The notes beneath the pieces are model-generated. The model was not told the DNA's origin, made no database searches, and worked only from the letters and a program-made list of their open reading frames with translations. From Staphylococcus equorum (lineage in GTDB: Bacteria; Bacillota; Bacilli; Staphylococcales; Staphylococcaceae): a stretch of 64,000 nucleotides of DNA. Position numbers and translations under genes: made by a program. Shown here piece after piece: positions 17,959 to 30,819 of this stretch (positions are counted from its first letter, which is position 1; each line of letters begins with the position of its first letter). The stretch covers positions 496,001 through 560,000 of the forward strand of contig NZ_LNNB01000009.1 of the NCBI RefSeq assembly GCF_001747895.1. Direction: 5' to 3'.

Positions 17959-18001
17959 TGTTATACTCAATATCAAGTATTGAATCAATAATAGGTATTG
18001 A
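17959..18001 (+). promoter_or_regulatory. Promoter with two tandem palindromic operators
   Basis: An extended -10 element TGTTATACT (17959-17967) is followed at once by two 17-bp palindromes of the form TCAATA-N5-TATTGA, at 17967-17983 and 17985-18001, 18 bp centre to centre. They cover the expected transcription start of the exporter gene at 18061. The rest of the 310-bp gap before it shows no gene. Confidence 0.65.
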
Positions 18002-18060
18002 GTTAATCATGCTCATCATAAAATGTAAAACAAACAACAATTCGTCGAGGAGGACATCTA

Positions 18061-18804
18061 ATGGATATAACGATTTTTATTTTTATTTTATTAGCTATAT
18101 TCTTAGGTGCTTTAGTCCGAACATACTTTGGCTTTGGAGAAGCTTTAATCAGCATGCCTTTATTAGCTTTAATAGGTTTAGATATAAAAACAGCTATATC
18201 TTTAGTGGGTATCGCTGGTCTAACTGTGGCTTTATTCAATATTTTTTCTGAAATGAAGCATATTAAATATAAGACTTTGGCAGTCATGATGTCCGGTAGT
18301 TTAATCGGCATACCTATAGGCATATGGATACTCCATCATTTTGATACTGAAAAAATACAATTACTGTTAGCTATTTTTCTAATCTTTTATGGTATTTATG
18401 CATTTATCAAGACCGTTTTTCTTACCCATCACGCTAAAATTAAACTTAAATCTTCTCTATGGGAAGGTTTGGCAGGACTTGTTTCCGGCGTGCTAGGCAG
18501 TGTTTATAACTCTCATGGTGTACCAATCGTTATTTTCGGAACGCTAAGTCAATGGCATATTAAAGACTTTAAAAGTACAATTCAGGCTCATTTTCTATTA
18601 ACAGCTATCTTTGTTGTCATAGGTCAATTGTTGGGTGGTATATGGACGAGTCAAACTATTCAATTATACTTAGCTACTTTACCTGTATTGATTGTTGCAG
18701 TTTTATTAGGTAAGTATTTATCGAAAAAGACACACCATAATCATTTTGAAAAATGGATTTATATTTTTATAGTTATCTTAGGTATATTAATGCTTTCAAC
18801 ATAG
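18061..18804 (+). CDS. TauE/SafE-family membrane exporter
   Basis: 247 residues with about eight hydrophobic helices. Two repeat-like halves carry the family patterns: GALVRTYFGFGEALISMPLL near the N-terminus and GLVSGVLGSVYNSHGVP in the middle. TauE/SafE proteins export sulfite or sulfoacetate or related organic anions; the substrate here cannot be told, and there is no rhodanese or CstR-type gene beside it. GAGGAGG precedes the ATG. Tandem palindromes upstream suggest a dedicated repressor. Confidence 0.85.
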   Translation: MDITIFIFILLAIFLGALVRTYFGFGEALISMPLLALIGLDIKTAISLVGIAGLTVALFNIFSEMKHIKYKTLAVMMSGSLIGIPIGIWILHHFDTEKIQLLLAIFLIFYGIYAFIKTVFLTHHAKIKLKSSLWEGLAGLVSGVLGSVYNSHGVPIVIFGTLSQWHIKDFKSTIQAHFLLTAIFVVIGQLLGGIWTSQTIQLYLATLPVLIVAVLLGKYLSKKTHHNHFEKWIYIFIVILGILMLST

Positions 18805-18874
18805 TAATTAGATTTTATATTACTTGATTCAGAAAACAAAGACTTAAATATAATTTAGCAAAGGTTGGTTTATT

Positions 18875-19378
18875 ATGTTTGAAAATTATGCTTCTAAAAA
18901 GTTAATAAATAAAATGCACGAAATGGTAAATGACTTTTCTCCAATTAATTTTGAAGTTGAAAAATGGAATCATGAATATGAGGCTTTTAATTTTAACTTA
19001 TCTCATCATACTTTTAAAAGTCGGTTAGCTAAGAAGACACCTAAAAAAACTGGTTATTTTGTTGCAATGTGGCATAAAAATGAAATAGCTCAAAATACTC
19101 CTTTTAATTGCGAGGGTTCTAAAGATTACTTGGTTATTAATATTATTGATGGTGATCGTAAAGGACAATTTATTTTTCCGAAAGATATTTTGTTAGCAAA
19201 TGGCGTCTTAACTTCAACCCAATACAAAGGCAAAATGGCAATGCGTGTTTATCCCAATTGGGAATCAAATTTAAACAAGACTGCATTAAAAACACAAAAG
19301 TGGCAAAGCCCTTACTTTTTAGATTTATCTGTCCCCTTCAACGAAAAAGATATCTATACATATTATGATATAAAGTAA
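18875..19378 (+). CDS. MepB family protein
   Basis: 167 residues, soluble. Conserved MepB elements: FKSRLAKKTPKKTGYFVAMW, NCEGSKDYL, GQFIFPKDIL, MRVYPNW and TQKWQSPYF. MepB is the third gene of the S. aureus mepRAB multidrug locus, but its function is unknown; here there is no mepR or mepA next to it. It follows the TauE-type gene by 70 bp on the same strand and may share its transcript. Confidence 0.85.
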   Translation: MFENYASKKLINKMHEMVNDFSPINFEVEKWNHEYEAFNFNLSHHTFKSRLAKKTPKKTGYFVAMWHKNEIAQNTPFNCEGSKDYLVINIIDGDRKGQFIFPKDILLANGVLTSTQYKGKMAMRVYPNWESNLNKTALKTQKWQSPYFLDLSVPFNEKDIYTYYDIK

Positions 19379-19406
19379 CACAAAGATATATTGAGGTAGA
19401 CAAACA

Positions 19407-19446
19407 AAAACTGGCGACAAAGTCCTAAGACCTTGTCGCCAGTTTT
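19407..19446. terminator. Bidirectional terminator, mepB / glpD
   Basis: AAAACTGGCGACAA (19407-19420) pairs perfectly with TTGTCGCCAGTTTT (19433-19446). Similar GCCAACAAAG-type hairpins occur near 40.4 and 63.9 kb. Confidence 0.85.
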
Positions 19447-19461
19447 ACTATTTATACATAT

Positions 19462-21135
19462 TTATTCTTTAACTGCTGGTTGGTTATTACCTGTTTGTGC
19501 TTCTTTAATCGCAGTTTCTAATTCTTTTGTATATAATTCTTTTTGAATATTTGTATAGCCTAATAATTCAGCCATTACATCAATTACTTGTTCTTTATAA
19601 TTTAATACATCATCAATTTTGAAATATAATTTACCTGTACGACGGATAAAGAAATCTGTTGGACGGTGAACCATTTCATTTTGAATTGAATAAATTAACT
19701 CTGTGTAGATATCTAATGGTAAACCAGTTTCTTGATATTGCGCAGTTTGTGCAATTTTGAATAGCTCTTCAGCGTTTGAACCATATTTAGATACAAAGTG
19801 ACGTGCAGTCGCTTCGTCTATTTGATAAGCTTTTGCATCTTCAACTTTTTGTTCAATATATTTATCAAAGTTTTTACTGCCGCCTACATCGCCGCCAGAG
19901 ATTGGTAAGTGTTTTGTTGCCGCTTTAGCGAAAGTAAGTTTATATTCTGATTTTAAGCGTTTTGCTAATAAATCAACAATTTCTACTGCCATATGACGGT
20001 AACCAGTTAATTTACCACCTGCAATTGTTAATAAACCAGATTTACCTTCCCAAACTTCGTCTTTACGAGAAATTTCTGAAGGATCTTTACCTTCTTCTAA
20101 AATAAGTGGTCTCACACCAGCCCATGATGATTCAATATCTTCATCAGATACGTTAACATCAGGGAACATATAGTTAATTGCTTCAATTAAATAATCTCTA
20201 TCTTCTTGGTTAACTAATGGTGATGTCTTAACATTGTCATAAAAAGTATCTGTAGTACCAACATATGCTTTGCCTTCACGTGGAATAGCAAAAATCATAC
20301 GGCCATCGTTTTCTGTATCAAAGTATACAGCTTGACCTAGTGGGAATTTAGATTGATCAATTACAACATGAACACCTTTTGTTAAACGTAATTCTTTATT
20401 GTTACGTGCATAATCGCCACTACGTACTTCATCTACCCATGGTCCACTTGCATTGATAACTTTTTTAGCTTTAATTGGGTAAGTTTCATTGCTAATTTGG
20501 TCTTCTACTTGAATACCATTAACTGTTTCATTTGAATCATATGTGAAATGAACAGATTTTGTATGGTTAATGATAGTAGCGCCTTTTTCTTCAGCACGTT
20601 TCATTACTTCAATAGTTAATCGTGCGTCATCTGTACGGTATTCAACATATGAGCCACCAGCTTTAAGTCCAGCTTTCTTAACAAGTGGTTCTTTTGCAAG
20701 TGTTTCTTTTGCATTTAACATTGTTTTACGTTCAGCTTTTTTAACACCTGCTAATCTATCATAAACGCCTAAACCAATCGATGTAGTGAATTTACCCATA
20801 GATCCGCCTTTATGCAATGGTAATAACATGCGTTCTGGTGTTGTTACATGTGGACCATTTTCATAAACAATCGCACGTTCGCGACCAGTTTCTGCTACAA
20901 CGCCTACTTGTAACTGTTTTAAATAACGTAATCCACCATGTACTAATTTAGTAGAACGTGAACTTGTACCTTGTGCAAAGTCTTGCATTTCTACTAAAGC
21001 GACTTTCATACCTCTGTTACTGGCATCTAAAGCAATCCCAGCTCCGGTAATTCCGCCACCGATAATCACAACGTCATAAGCGTCATTTTTCAATTCTTTC
21101 TTAATCTGTTCTCTTTTTAAAGTTGATAAACTCAT
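19462..21135 (-). CDS. glpD: Aerobic glycerol-3-phosphate dehydrogenase
   Basis: FAD enzyme of the membrane face that oxidises glycerol-3-phosphate to dihydroxyacetone phosphate and feeds electrons to the quinone pool. N-terminal dinucleotide fold [18 protein letters not shown], the [15 protein letters not shown] substrate block and the C-terminal DAO_C domain are present; 557 residues. Preceded by a leader with a terminator, the usual target of GlpP antitermination. Confidence 0.97.
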   Translation of the reverse strand: MSLSTLKREQIKKELKNDAYDVVIIGGGITGAGIALDASNRGMKVALVEMQDFAQGTSSRSTKLVHGGLRYLKQLQVGVVAETGRERAIVYENGPHVTTPERMLLPLHKGGSMGKFTTSIGLGVYDRLAGVKKAERKTMLNAKETLAKEPLVKKAGLKAGGSYVEYRTDDARLTIEVMKRAEEKGATIINHTKSVHFTYDSNETVNGIQVEDQISNETYPIKAKKVINASGPWVDEVRSGDYARNNKELRLTKGVHVVIDQSKFPLGQAVYFDTENDGRMIFAIPREGKAYVGTTDTFYDNVKTSPLVNQEDRDYLIEAINYMFPDVNVSDEDIESSWAGVRPLILEEGKDPSEISRKDEVWEGKSGLLTIAGGKLTGYRHMAVEIVDLLAKRLKSEYKLTFAKAATKHLPISGGDVGGSKNFDKYIEQKVEDAKAYQIDEATARHFVSKYGSNAEELFKIAQTAQYQETGLPLDIYTELIYSIQNEMVHRPTDFFIRRTGKLYFKIDDVLNYKEQVIDVMAELLGYTNIQKELYTKELETAIKEAQTGNNQPAVKE

Positions 21136-21160
21136 AAAATCCAGCGCCTCCTAAAGTATT

Positions 21161-21213
21161 AAAAAAAGAGAGACCCATCCCATACATATATAATTGTACG
21201 AATTGAATCTCTC
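21161..21213 (-). promoter_or_regulatory. glpD leader terminator (GlpP antitermination target)
   Basis: In the glpD leader GAGAGA...(21213-21208) pairs with TCTCTC (21173-21168) and is followed on the minus strand by seven T (21167-21161), 26 bp before the glpD start. A terminator inside a leader fits regulation by GlpP, encoded at 25.2 kb. Confidence 0.7.
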
Positions 21214-21281
21214 ATTTCTCATCTCGATATTATTAACTTACCCGTATTGTAGCACAGATAACACTTTTAAGTCTAATTTTT

Positions 21282-22889
<1,608 letters not shown>

Positions 22890-22967
22890 CATATTCATAT
22901 TATTTATTTTTTTATAATATAAGACCTGTTTATATTTTAACGTATAAACAGGACAGTTAAAACTTAT

Positions 22968-23786
22968 TTAATAAATTGTTTCGATACCTTTTGCACTTTT
23001 TGCTTTGTTTAAAGCGATTCCAAGCGCAATTGTTACAATTAATAACACGATTGATACAACAGACATCATATCAAACGCACCTTTATAGAACAATCTATAA
23101 ATGACCGCACCCATCATACCACCTGTAATAGGTCCTAAAACCGGAACAATTGCATAACTCCAATTTGATTTGCCTTTACCAGCTATTGGTAAAATGGCAT
23201 GTGCGATACGAGGTCCTAAATCACGAGCAGGATTAATGGCATAACCAGTTGGACCACCTAAACTTAAACCAATCGCAACAATTAAACTACCAACAATTAA
23301 TGGATTTAAGCCATCAGCTATTTTATTCATTCCAATGAATAATAAACCCATTGTTAAAGCAGCAGTACCAATAATTTCACTTAAAAAGTTGGCAAAGTAA
23401 TTTTTTATTGCTGGTGCTGTAGAAAACACAGCTAATTTTGTATCTTTATCTTCAGTTGCTTTCCATTGTGCTAAATACATTAACCAAACTAAAATACCAC
23501 CGATGATACCACCAAGTATTTGACAAATGATGTATCCAGGAACCATACCCCAGCTTAATGCACCGTCCATTGCGAACGCTAAAGTAACAGCCGGATTTAA
23601 ATGCGCACCAGATATTTCACCAGTAGCGTAAACGCCCATAGTTACGGCAAGCCCCCAACCTGTAGCAATTACAATCCAATCAGCACCGTTACCATTGCTT
23701 CGTTTTAAATTAACGTTGGCAACAACGCCACCCCCAAATAATACTAATATTGCTGTTCCCAATAATTCAGCAAAATATACACTCAT
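22968..23786 (-). CDS. glpF: Glycerol uptake facilitator (aquaglyceroporin)
   Basis: Six-helix MIP channel for glycerol. Both NPA boxes are visible, HLNPAVTLAF and AINPARDLGPR; the aspartate after the second box is typical of glycerol facilitators rather than pure water channels. 272 residues. First gene of the leftward glpF-glpK unit, behind a cre/promoter and a leader terminator. Confidence 0.96.
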   Translation of the reverse strand: MSVYFAELLGTAILVLFGGGVVANVNLKRSNGNGADWIVIATGWGLAVTMGVYATGEISGAHLNPAVTLAFAMDGALSWGMVPGYIICQILGGIIGGILVWLMYLAQWKATEDKDTKLAVFSTAPAIKNYFANFLSEIIGTAALTMGLLFIGMNKIADGLNPLIVGSLIVAIGLSLGGPTGYAINPARDLGPRIAHAILPIAGKGKSNWSYAIVPVLGPITGGMMGAVIYRLFYKGAFDMMSVVSIVLLIVTIALGIALNKAKSAKGIETIY

Positions 23787-23799
23787 AGAGACTCCTCCT

Positions 23800-23878
23800 A
23801 AAAAAAGACAAAGAGACTCCTACAATTATGTCCAGTGTTGAACCACTGGTTTAATGACTGTAGAAATCTCCCATCTCT
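23800..23878 (-). promoter_or_regulatory. glpF leader terminator (GlpP antitermination target)
   Basis: Arms around AGAGAT...TCTACA (23878-23859) and TGTAGGAGTCTCTT (23824-23811) enclose a perfect hairpin CCAGTG-N6-CACTGG (23832-23849) and are followed by a T-rich run (23807-23800) just before the glpF ribosome-binding site. Confidence 0.7.
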
Positions 23879-23901
23879 GTTCTAATTATTAACTTGTGTT
23901 T

Positions 23902-23931
23902 ATCTTACACCTCTATTGAAAGCGTTGTCAA
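23902..23931 (-). promoter_or_regulatory. glpF promoter overlapped by a cre site
   Basis: Minus-strand TTGACA (23931-23926), 18-bp spacer, TAAGAT (23907-23902). The sequence TGAAAGCGTTGTCA (plus strand, 23917-23930) matches the catabolite-responsive element TGWAANCGNTNWCA and covers the -35 box and spacer, so CcpA would block RNA polymerase when a preferred sugar is present. Confidence 0.8.
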
Positions 23932-23958
23932 TCTTTTTTGTAAAAAAATTGCCACAAT

Positions 23959-24993
23959 TTAAAAATCAATAACAGCGCTTTCTTTAATTTCGAATTGCTG
24001 AGTATAACAATTGATTTTTGCTGATAAGCCATAAGGCATGCTGTGCTTGGGTTCATTGTGTCCAAATGACAAATTATATAAAATTGGAATGCTTGGTTTA
24101 TTACTTCTTTTAATAATTTTTAATATTTCATTTTTATACGCTTCATAATATATTTGATTAAATGGTTTACCAAAAACAATGCCTTCTACTTTATCTAACA
24201 CCCCTATTTGTAATAATTGATTAAACATTTCCGAAAATTCTAAAGGAGATGGTGTATCTTCTGAAGTTTCTAAAAAAAGTATCGCATGATTGAAATGCTC
24301 TAATTCCGGAAATATGGGAGTATCTATCAAACTCACAAATGTTTCTAAATTACCTCCAATTAAATGGCCACTCACAATACCTGCCCCATTTATAACTTCA
24401 TAACTTTGGTTGTCTCTTTTAGTCCTAGCAATATTTTTATTTTCTACTTTCCATTCTAATCCTGTTGGTCTTGTATAAGGCGTAGGCAATCGTTCGCCAA
24501 TTGCTGAACTATTGAACCAACATTTTTCAATATCTTTAATTGTATAGCTATCCATTTCTATATTCTCCGCAAAATCTGTCAATAAGGCTTGTCCATAAAA
24601 ACTAACGATACCCATTTTATAAAACATCATGTGCACAGTCGTTGAATCGGAATAACCCGAAAAAATCTTGGGGTTATCATAAATTGCTTGAAAATCTACA
24701 TAGGGTAATATGCTAATGGCATCTTCACCACCAATACAACTTATAATCGCTTTTACCTCACTATCTTTTAATGCTTCATTTAAATCTGAAGCACGCAGTT
24801 CAGGGTGTTCACGAACATATTTAATACCTTTGAGTGCATTGGGCATAATTTTTACATGCAAACCAAATACGGATTCCAGTCGTTCGATTCCTTGTTTTGT
24901 TCGCCATAAAATAGAATCTTCTCCGGCTAAACCAGAAGATAAAGATACAATTGCAACAGTGTCACCTCTTAATAATTTCCTCGGTTTTATCAT
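23959..24993 (-). CDS. S66-family LD-carboxypeptidase / MccF-like peptidase
   Basis: 344 residues, cytosolic. S66 serine peptidases cleave LD-bonds of recycled muropeptides or, as MccF, detoxify microcin C-type acyl-sulfamoyl adenylates. The nucleophile is S115 in SGYSDSTTV; an early GDTVAIVSLSSG and a late ILFLETSED (acid region) and SFGHNEPKHSMPYG (histidine) complete the Ser-Glu-His pattern. The GHxxPxxxxPYG end is more MccF-like. It sits between glpP and glpF, which are usually adjacent. Confidence 0.85.
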   Translation of the reverse strand: MIKPRKLLRGDTVAIVSLSSGLAGEDSILWRTKQGIERLESVFGLHVKIMPNALKGIKYVREHPELRASDLNEALKDSEVKAIISCIGGEDAISILPYVDFQAIYDNPKIFSGYSDSTTVHMMFYKMGIVSFYGQALLTDFAENIEMDSYTIKDIEKCWFNSSAIGERLPTPYTRPTGLEWKVENKNIARTKRDNQSYEVINGAGIVSGHLIGGNLETFVSLIDTPIFPELEHFNHAILFLETSEDTPSPLEFSEMFNQLLQIGVLDKVEGIVFGKPFNQIYYEAYKNEILKIIKRSNKPSIPILYNLSFGHNEPKHSMPYGLSAKINCYTQQFEIKESAVIDF

Positions 24994-25052
24994 TAAATGT
25001 TCCCCCTAGGTTTTTAATTTACATAAATTGATACTTAATCATTAAAAAATGG

Positions 25053-25136
25053 TATAAAAAAGAATTAGCTATAAGCTTTAGAAATGATTATACATTAATA
25101 AAATGATTTAATCCGTTTCTAAAATAGCTAATTCTA
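25053..25136 (-). terminator. Terminator of glpP / mutSL unit
   Basis: AGAATTAGCTAT...TTTAGAAA (25061-25084) pairs with TTTCTAAA and ATAGCTAATTCT (25117-25135); the minus strand then runs into T residues (25060-25055). Confidence 0.65.
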
Positions 25137-25218
25137 TTAAGACAATTACATTATGATCAACATCATTCAATCTTTATGCTTTAATAGAACGATTGTTAAT
25201 TTAACTGCTTTAGCTTTA

Positions 25219-25752
25219 TTACCATAAATCCCGATCACTTGTAGTGATATATTTCGCACCATTTTTTACCGCAACATCAACTTCCTCAACGTCATTAATC
25301 AACCCACCAGCAATCACAGACGTATTCGTCTCTTCATTAATGATTTTTATGGCCTTTGTTGCTATACCTGGCAACACTTCAACAAAGTCAGGCTCAACAC
25401 GTTTTATAAGCTCAATGCTTCTAGTTAGTGCATGACTATCTAGAATAAATACACGGAAAACCGTAGTCGTATTCAACGCTTTGGCTTTGTTTATAACTTT
25501 CGTTTTTGTCGATACGATGCCTTTGGGATGATAGTTTTGAATGATAAATTCACAAGCAAATTCATCGTGACTCATACCTCTAATTAAATCAATATGCATA
25601 TACACTTCTATATTATTCTTCTTCATCAATTCCATAATACTTTTAATATGACCTATATGCGTATCTAATAACACACATTCTTTATAATCTGTCTGTATCA
25701 GTTTTTCTAAATCTTTCATTGAGCGAATAGCCGGTAAAATATATGGCTTCAT
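25219..25752 (-). CDS. glpP: Glycerol operon antiterminator GlpP
   Basis: RNA-binding antiterminator activated by glycerol-3-phosphate; it lets transcription pass the leader terminators of glpF(K) and glpD. The protein is a small TIM-barrel-like fold: VLLDTHIG, MHIDLIRGMSHDEFACEFI, GIVSTK, FVEVLPG and VIAGGLIND loops. 177 residues, normal. GGAGG precedes the ATG; 11 bp after mutL on the same strand, so it is probably expressed with mutS-mutL. Confidence 0.95.
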   Translation of the reverse strand: MKPYILPAIRSMKDLEKLIQTDYKECVLLDTHIGHIKSIMELMKKNNIEVYMHIDLIRGMSHDEFACEFIIQNYHPKGIVSTKTKVINKAKALNTTTVFRVFILDSHALTRSIELIKRVEPDFVEVLPGIATKAIKIINEETNTSVIAGGLINDVEEVDVAVKNGAKYITTSDRDLW

Positions 25753-25763
25753 CCACTAACCTC

Positions 25764-27713
25764 CTATATAATGCGCTTAAATAAGCGTTCTAATTCATAA
25801 TTTGAAAAATTAATGATTATCGGTCTGCCATGTGGACATGTAAATGGATCTTCTGTTTCTCTCAATTGATTCACTAAATCTGCCATTTCATTATTTTTTA
25901 AATAGTGATTTGCTTTAATTGATTTCTTACAACTCATCATTATAGCAGCTTCTTCACGTATTTTTTTAACATTCACTTTTTTATGTTCTAAGACATACTC
26001 AATCATATCTTTAATAATTTCTTCCGCTTCAGCAGCAGGAAACCACACTGGATAACTATCAACAATATAATCATTACCACCAAACGGTTCTAAATGCACG
26101 CCCACTTTATCTAATTCTTCAACGTGTTGATTGATAATCATCAACTCGTCTTTGGAGAAGTGAAAAGTTAAAGGAATTAATAAATTTTGTATTTCATTAG
26201 ATACATCACCTATTTTTTCTCTGAAATATTCGTATTTAATCCGTTCTTGCGCAGCATGTTGATCAATCATAAACATACCGTTCTCATTTTGCGCAATAAT
26301 ATATGTGCCATGTACTTGACCTACGACTTCCATATAAGGTATACGCTGTGAAGGATTGCTACTGATACTTCCTTTAATATCTGGTGCTTCAGCTACATCT
26401 TCAGAAGGTGCTAATGTATTAGTAATATCTTGTTCTTCCATATCTGTCAAGACATCTCTTTGCGTCTTAGCATAATCATAAGTCGATTCTTGTACTGAAT
26501 AGGAATCCTCTGAGGAGGTATTCGGACTTGAGAGTGTATGATCTAAGGCTTGATTAGATTGATTTGTTTCATTCGGCTGTTTATCCTCAAGGTCAAAGTT
26601 CAAATTGGTTGAATGTGTAGTATCTCTTTGCTGTTTGCGTTTCTCAAAATCAATTTTCTGTTGTTCAAATTTATCCAGCACTTTATTTTTCTGCGTCAAT
26701 TTATTCATATCATTTTGTGGTATTAAAATACGATCTTTAAAAGCTTCTCGTATTTTTTCTACAATCAATTCAAACAACTGATCTTCTTTAGATAAACGTA
26801 CCTCTAATTTAGTTGGGTGCACATTGACATCGACCAGTATCGGATCCATTTCAATATTAATATAACAAATCGGGAATCTGCCAATCATTAGCAGCGTATG
26901 ATAACCTTCTAAAATTGCTTTGTTTATCAAAAAGTTTTTGATATATCTACCATTAATAAAAATAGATATATAATGTTTATTACTTCGGGAATGTTCTGGT
27001 TTAGCAACATATCCCTCTAAGCGATAGTCGCTCGTTTCACCAGAGATATGTACTAAATCTTTAGCCACTTTCATTCCATATATTTCTGCCATTACTTCAT
27101 TTGTACGTCCTGAACCATTTGTTTTTAAAATCGTTCTGCCATCTGAAATAAGTGAAATACGAATGCCTGGATGACTCATTGCCATTCGATTTACGATATC
27201 AGTAATTTTACCTAATTCAGTATATAAACTTTTAATATATTTTAAGCGCGCTGGTGTATTATAAAATAATGATTCAACTAATATATCAGTACCTTGTTTC
27301 GCTTTTGCAGGTTTTTGATTAAGAATTTCACCATTTTCCACATAAATCTCTTGGCCTTCTTCATTATCTGTACATGTTTTCAGTGTCACTTTGGAAACAG
27401 AAGAGATACTCGCTAATGCTTCTCCACGGAATCCAAGTGTGCGAATATGAAACAAGTCATCATCTGCATCTAATTTACTTGTTGCATGACGATGAAAGAC
27501 GAGACCTAAATCTTCTATATGAATACCAGTACCATTGTCAACCACACGAATGGATGCTACGCCAGATTGTTCAACTTCGATATTGATTTCAGTCGCTTGG
27601 GCGTCAATGGCATTTTCTAATAACTCTTTGACTACTGAGCCTGGACGTTCAACAACTTCCCCAGCAGCAATCTTATTCGCTAATGATGTTTGCAACTCTT
27701 TAATTTTACCCAT
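25764..27713 (-). CDS. mutL: DNA mismatch repair protein MutL
   Basis: GHKL ATPase that couples MutS mismatch recognition to strand excision. N-terminal ATPase motifs ENAIDAQ, DNGTGI and RGEALASI; a polar, low-complexity linker (about 330-450); C-terminal dimerisation/endonuclease domain with [11 protein letters not shown], an endonuclease-type [12 protein letters not shown] motif, as in bacteria lacking MutH, plus CPHGRP near the end. 649 residues. Overlap-distance spacing of 12 bp to mutS. Confidence 0.97.
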   Translation of the reverse strand: MGKIKELQTSLANKIAAGEVVERPGSVVKELLENAIDAQATEINIEVEQSGVASIRVVDNGTGIHIEDLGLVFHRHATSKLDADDDLFHIRTLGFRGEALASISSVSKVTLKTCTDNEEGQEIYVENGEILNQKPAKAKQGTDILVESLFYNTPARLKYIKSLYTELGKITDIVNRMAMSHPGIRISLISDGRTILKTNGSGRTNEVMAEIYGMKVAKDLVHISGETSDYRLEGYVAKPEHSRSNKHYISIFINGRYIKNFLINKAILEGYHTLLMIGRFPICYINIEMDPILVDVNVHPTKLEVRLSKEDQLFELIVEKIREAFKDRILIPQNDMNKLTQKNKVLDKFEQQKIDFEKRKQQRDTTHSTNLNFDLEDKQPNETNQSNQALDHTLSSPNTSSEDSYSVQESTYDYAKTQRDVLTDMEEQDITNTLAPSEDVAEAPDIKGSISSNPSQRIPYMEVVGQVHGTYIIAQNENGMFMIDQHAAQERIKYEYFREKIGDVSNEIQNLLIPLTFHFSKDELMIINQHVEELDKVGVHLEPFGGNDYIVDSYPVWFPAAEAEEIIKDMIEYVLEHKKVNVKKIREEAAIMMSCKKSIKANHYLKNNEMADLVNQLRETEDPFTCPHGRPIIINFSNYELERLFKRII

Positions 27714-27725
27714 TTGACTTCACCT

Positions 27726-30374
27726 CTATTTCAATTGTTTTTGTAATTCACTTAATTTAATTAATGCTTCTATCGGCGTCATGTTAGATAAATTCAACGT
27801 CTTAATTTCATTTTCTATTTCAGATTGCTCGACCGGCGCATCAAATAGTTCAAATGCTGTTTGTTCAAATTGATTTCTATTATCATCCTGTTTTGCATAT
27901 TCAGATTGCTCCGGATATGTTGCAACTGCTTCTTCTACATTTGAGTATTGCACTTCTTGAATACTTGAGTCTACTTCAAGTTTGTTAACTACGACTTGGT
28001 TTTCTTGTTTATCAGTCTGTTCAAACGCATCTAATATAACTTGCGCACGTGAAATTACTTCATCAGGTAAATGTGCTAATTTAGCTACTTGAATACCATA
28101 ACTATCATCTACTGCGCCATCTTTAACCTTATGCAAGAAGATAAGTTCACCTTTATATTCGTTTGCTGCTACATGCACATTTTTCAAACAAGATAAAGAT
28201 TGATCTAAAGTTGTTAACTCGTGATAATGCGTAGAAAATAGTGTCTTAGCATGAGACGTATTCGCAACGTATTCTATCATCGATTGTGCAAGTGCTAATC
28301 CATCATACGTCGATGTACCTCTTCCAATTTCATCAAAAATAATCAAACTATTTTCTGTCGCATGTGCGAGTGCTTTCTGTGCTTCTAACATTTCAACCAT
28401 AAATGTACTTTTACCTGATACAAGATCATCTGCGGCGCCTATTCTTGTGAATATTTGGTCAAATACCGGTAGTGTTGCAGATTCACAAGGGACGTATGCT
28501 CCCATTTGGGCCATAATACTAATTATGGCTACTTGACGCATATAAGTGGATTTACCCGACATATTAGGTCCAGTTATTAAATAGACAAATGTATCTTGAT
28601 CTAATTCACAATCATTTGGCACATAATCATTATGGTCCATCACGCGTTCGACAACCGGATGACGCGAATTTGTTAATTGTAGTGTTTTATCTTCACTAAA
28701 ATTCGGACGTGCATAGTTATATTTTTGCGCAATTTCTGCAAAACTTTGTAAACAATCAAGTTCTGATATAACTTTAGCTTGTTTTTGTAAACGTTCTGTA
28801 TAGGTTTTAATTTTTTCTCTTAGCTGAACAAACAATTGATATTCTAATTCGATTGCTTTATCTTCAGCGCCAAGAATGATGTCTTCTTTTTCTTTCAATT
28901 CATCTGTGATAAAACGTTCTGCGTTAGATAATGTTTGCTTGCGATGATAACCAAATGCTGTGGGATCGAAGTCTTGTAAGTTCGCTCTAGTAATTTCAAT
29001 AAAGTAACCAAACACTTTATTAAAACTAATCTTTAATGATTTAATGCCAGTACGTTGGCGTTCTTTAGCCTGTAATTCAGCTAGCCATGACTTCCCATTT
29101 TTAGATGCCTCTAAATACTCGTCTAACTCACTATTAAAACCAGTTTTAAAAAGGCCACCCTCTTTTACAGAAATTGGTGGTTCTTCTTTTAAACTTTCTT
29201 CTAGTAAGCCAAGTAATTCATCTAAGGGCTCTAGCGCTTTAAATTGTGCAGTCATCTGTTCATCAAAATCATTAAGTAGATTTTTAATATTTGGGATTTC
29301 TGAAATAGAATGTTTCAACTGAATTAAATCGCGTGCATTGACGTTGCCATAACTTACACGGCCTACTAAGCGTTCAATATCATAAACTTGATTCAAATGA
29401 TTTCTTAATGTATCTCTTTCGATGAAATGATTAATAAACTGTTCTACTGTATCTAAGCGAGATTCTATATGTGCTTTATGGATAAGTGGTCTATCAATCC
29501 ACTGTTTTAATCGTCTGGCACCCATTGGCGTCTTAGTCTCATCCATTAACCAGAGCAATGTTCCTTTTTTAGTTTTTAAACGAATACTTTCTGTTAATTC
29601 TAAATTTCGTTTAGCGTAAAAATCCATTTTCATAAAGTCTACCGCTTCATATTTAACAACTGCTTCAATATGGGATAAATCTCTTTTTTGTGTGTGATAT
29701 ATATAATCTAACAACAATTGTGTCGCATTAAACAAGTTGTCTTCCGTCATAGTATTCACACTATACTGTGCATCTGAAATTTCCGATAATACCGTTATTG
29801 TTTCAGTTGTTAAACTGATTTGACGTTTTAAATCATCATCAATATTCTCATTTACGACGATTTCATTAGGATTAATAGTTGTAATTTCATTCATTAGTGT
29901 CGCTTCATCTTCGAAATGTGTAACTTTCAATTCTCCAGTTGAAACATCACAATAACTTAATGCGTAAGCGACATTATCTTTCACAAAACTTAATATATAG
30001 TTGTTTTGTTTTTCATCAACGCCACCTTTATCCATTACCGTTCCAGGTGTAACGATTCTAACAACTTCACGACGAACCATACCTTTAGTCTGTCTTGGAT
30101 CTTCCATTTGCTCACATATAGCTACTTTATATCCATTGCTAATCAATGTTTCAATGTAGCCATCTGCTGCATGATAAGGTACACCACACATCGGTATCGG
30201 GTTCGTTTTTTTGGCATCCCTTTTCGTCAAAGTAATTTCTAATACTCTTGACGCCTCTTTCGCATCATCGAAAAACATTTCATAAAAATCGCCCAATCTA
30301 AAAAATAACAGACAATCTTGATATTGTGATTTTATTTTTAAATACTGTTGCATCATAGGAGTTTGGTTAGTCAT
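27726..30374 (-). CDS. mutS: DNA mismatch recognition protein MutS
   Basis: Binds base mismatches and small loops and recruits MutL. The N-terminal mismatch-binding domain has the FxE-type motif in [11 protein letters not shown]; connector, lever and clamp domains follow; the ATPase has P-loop [12 protein letters not shown] and [13 protein letters not shown]. 882 residues, normal. First gene of mutS-mutL-glpP. The 444-bp gap upstream (30375-30819) holds only its promoter region and the terminator of the next unit. Confidence 0.98.
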   Translation of the reverse strand: MTNQTPMMQQYLKIKSQYQDCLLFFRLGDFYEMFFDDAKEASRVLEITLTKRDAKKTNPIPMCGVPYHAADGYIETLISNGYKVAICEQMEDPRQTKGMVRREVVRIVTPGTVMDKGGVDEKQNNYILSFVKDNVAYALSYCDVSTGELKVTHFEDEATLMNEITTINPNEIVVNENIDDDLKRQISLTTETITVLSEISDAQYSVNTMTEDNLFNATQLLLDYIYHTQKRDLSHIEAVVKYEAVDFMKMDFYAKRNLELTESIRLKTKKGTLLWLMDETKTPMGARRLKQWIDRPLIHKAHIESRLDTVEQFINHFIERDTLRNHLNQVYDIERLVGRVSYGNVNARDLIQLKHSISEIPNIKNLLNDFDEQMTAQFKALEPLDELLGLLEESLKEEPPISVKEGGLFKTGFNSELDEYLEASKNGKSWLAELQAKERQRTGIKSLKISFNKVFGYFIEITRANLQDFDPTAFGYHRKQTLSNAERFITDELKEKEDIILGAEDKAIELEYQLFVQLREKIKTYTERLQKQAKVISELDCLQSFAEIAQKYNYARPNFSEDKTLQLTNSRHPVVERVMDHNDYVPNDCELDQDTFVYLITGPNMSGKSTYMRQVAIISIMAQMGAYVPCESATLPVFDQIFTRIGAADDLVSGKSTFMVEMLEAQKALAHATENSLIIFDEIGRGTSTYDGLALAQSMIEYVANTSHAKTLFSTHYHELTTLDQSLSCLKNVHVAANEYKGELIFLHKVKDGAVDDSYGIQVAKLAHLPDEVISRAQVILDAFEQTDKQENQVVVNKLEVDSSIQEVQYSNVEEAVATYPEQSEYAKQDDNRNQFEQTAFELFDAPVEQSEIENEIKTLNLSNMTPIEALIKLSELQKQLK

Positions 30375-30692
30375 TTTGATATTTCACAATCCTTCTATTA
30401 GTTTCTTACTTTTCAAAAATTAAATTCAATTATTATTGTATCTTTGAATATGTATGTGTAGTCATGTAGCACACATTTAAAATATGCACTGAGCGTGTTT
30501 TCATATTCATTTTTGTACCGAAAGCCTCTTTAATGTTATCCATTTTCGTTTAATTTTCTTTAACTTCATTAGTTAATTTAACTCTTAAATTTTAACATAA
30601 CTTTAGATATTACGCCTATTTATTCAATCGTAGCGTTAAAGCTTAATTATTATCAAAATATTTATCAATAAAGTAACCATAGATTTAAATTC

Positions 30693-30800
30693 AAAAAACG
30701 AGACTAAGTCTCTATAAATAATCAAGAATAATAGCACGACATAACTTGTTTCGTTATCCATCTAAAACTTCATGATTAGTTATTTGAGTCTTAATCTCGT
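30693..30800 (-). terminator. Long hairpin terminator after thiW
   Basis: ACGAGACTAAGTCTC (30698-30712) pairs with GAGTCTTAATCTCGT (30786-30800), two wobble positions, and the minus strand ends in TTTTTT. The long loop is AT-rich and unstructured to the eye. Confidence 0.6.
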
Positions 30801-30819
30801 ATCGTAAATCTGACATAGC

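Noticed and set aside
17958..18323. Frames on both strands over the start of the exporter gene
   Set aside because: Shadows of the exporter reading frame; the tandem palindromes and promoter lie there instead.
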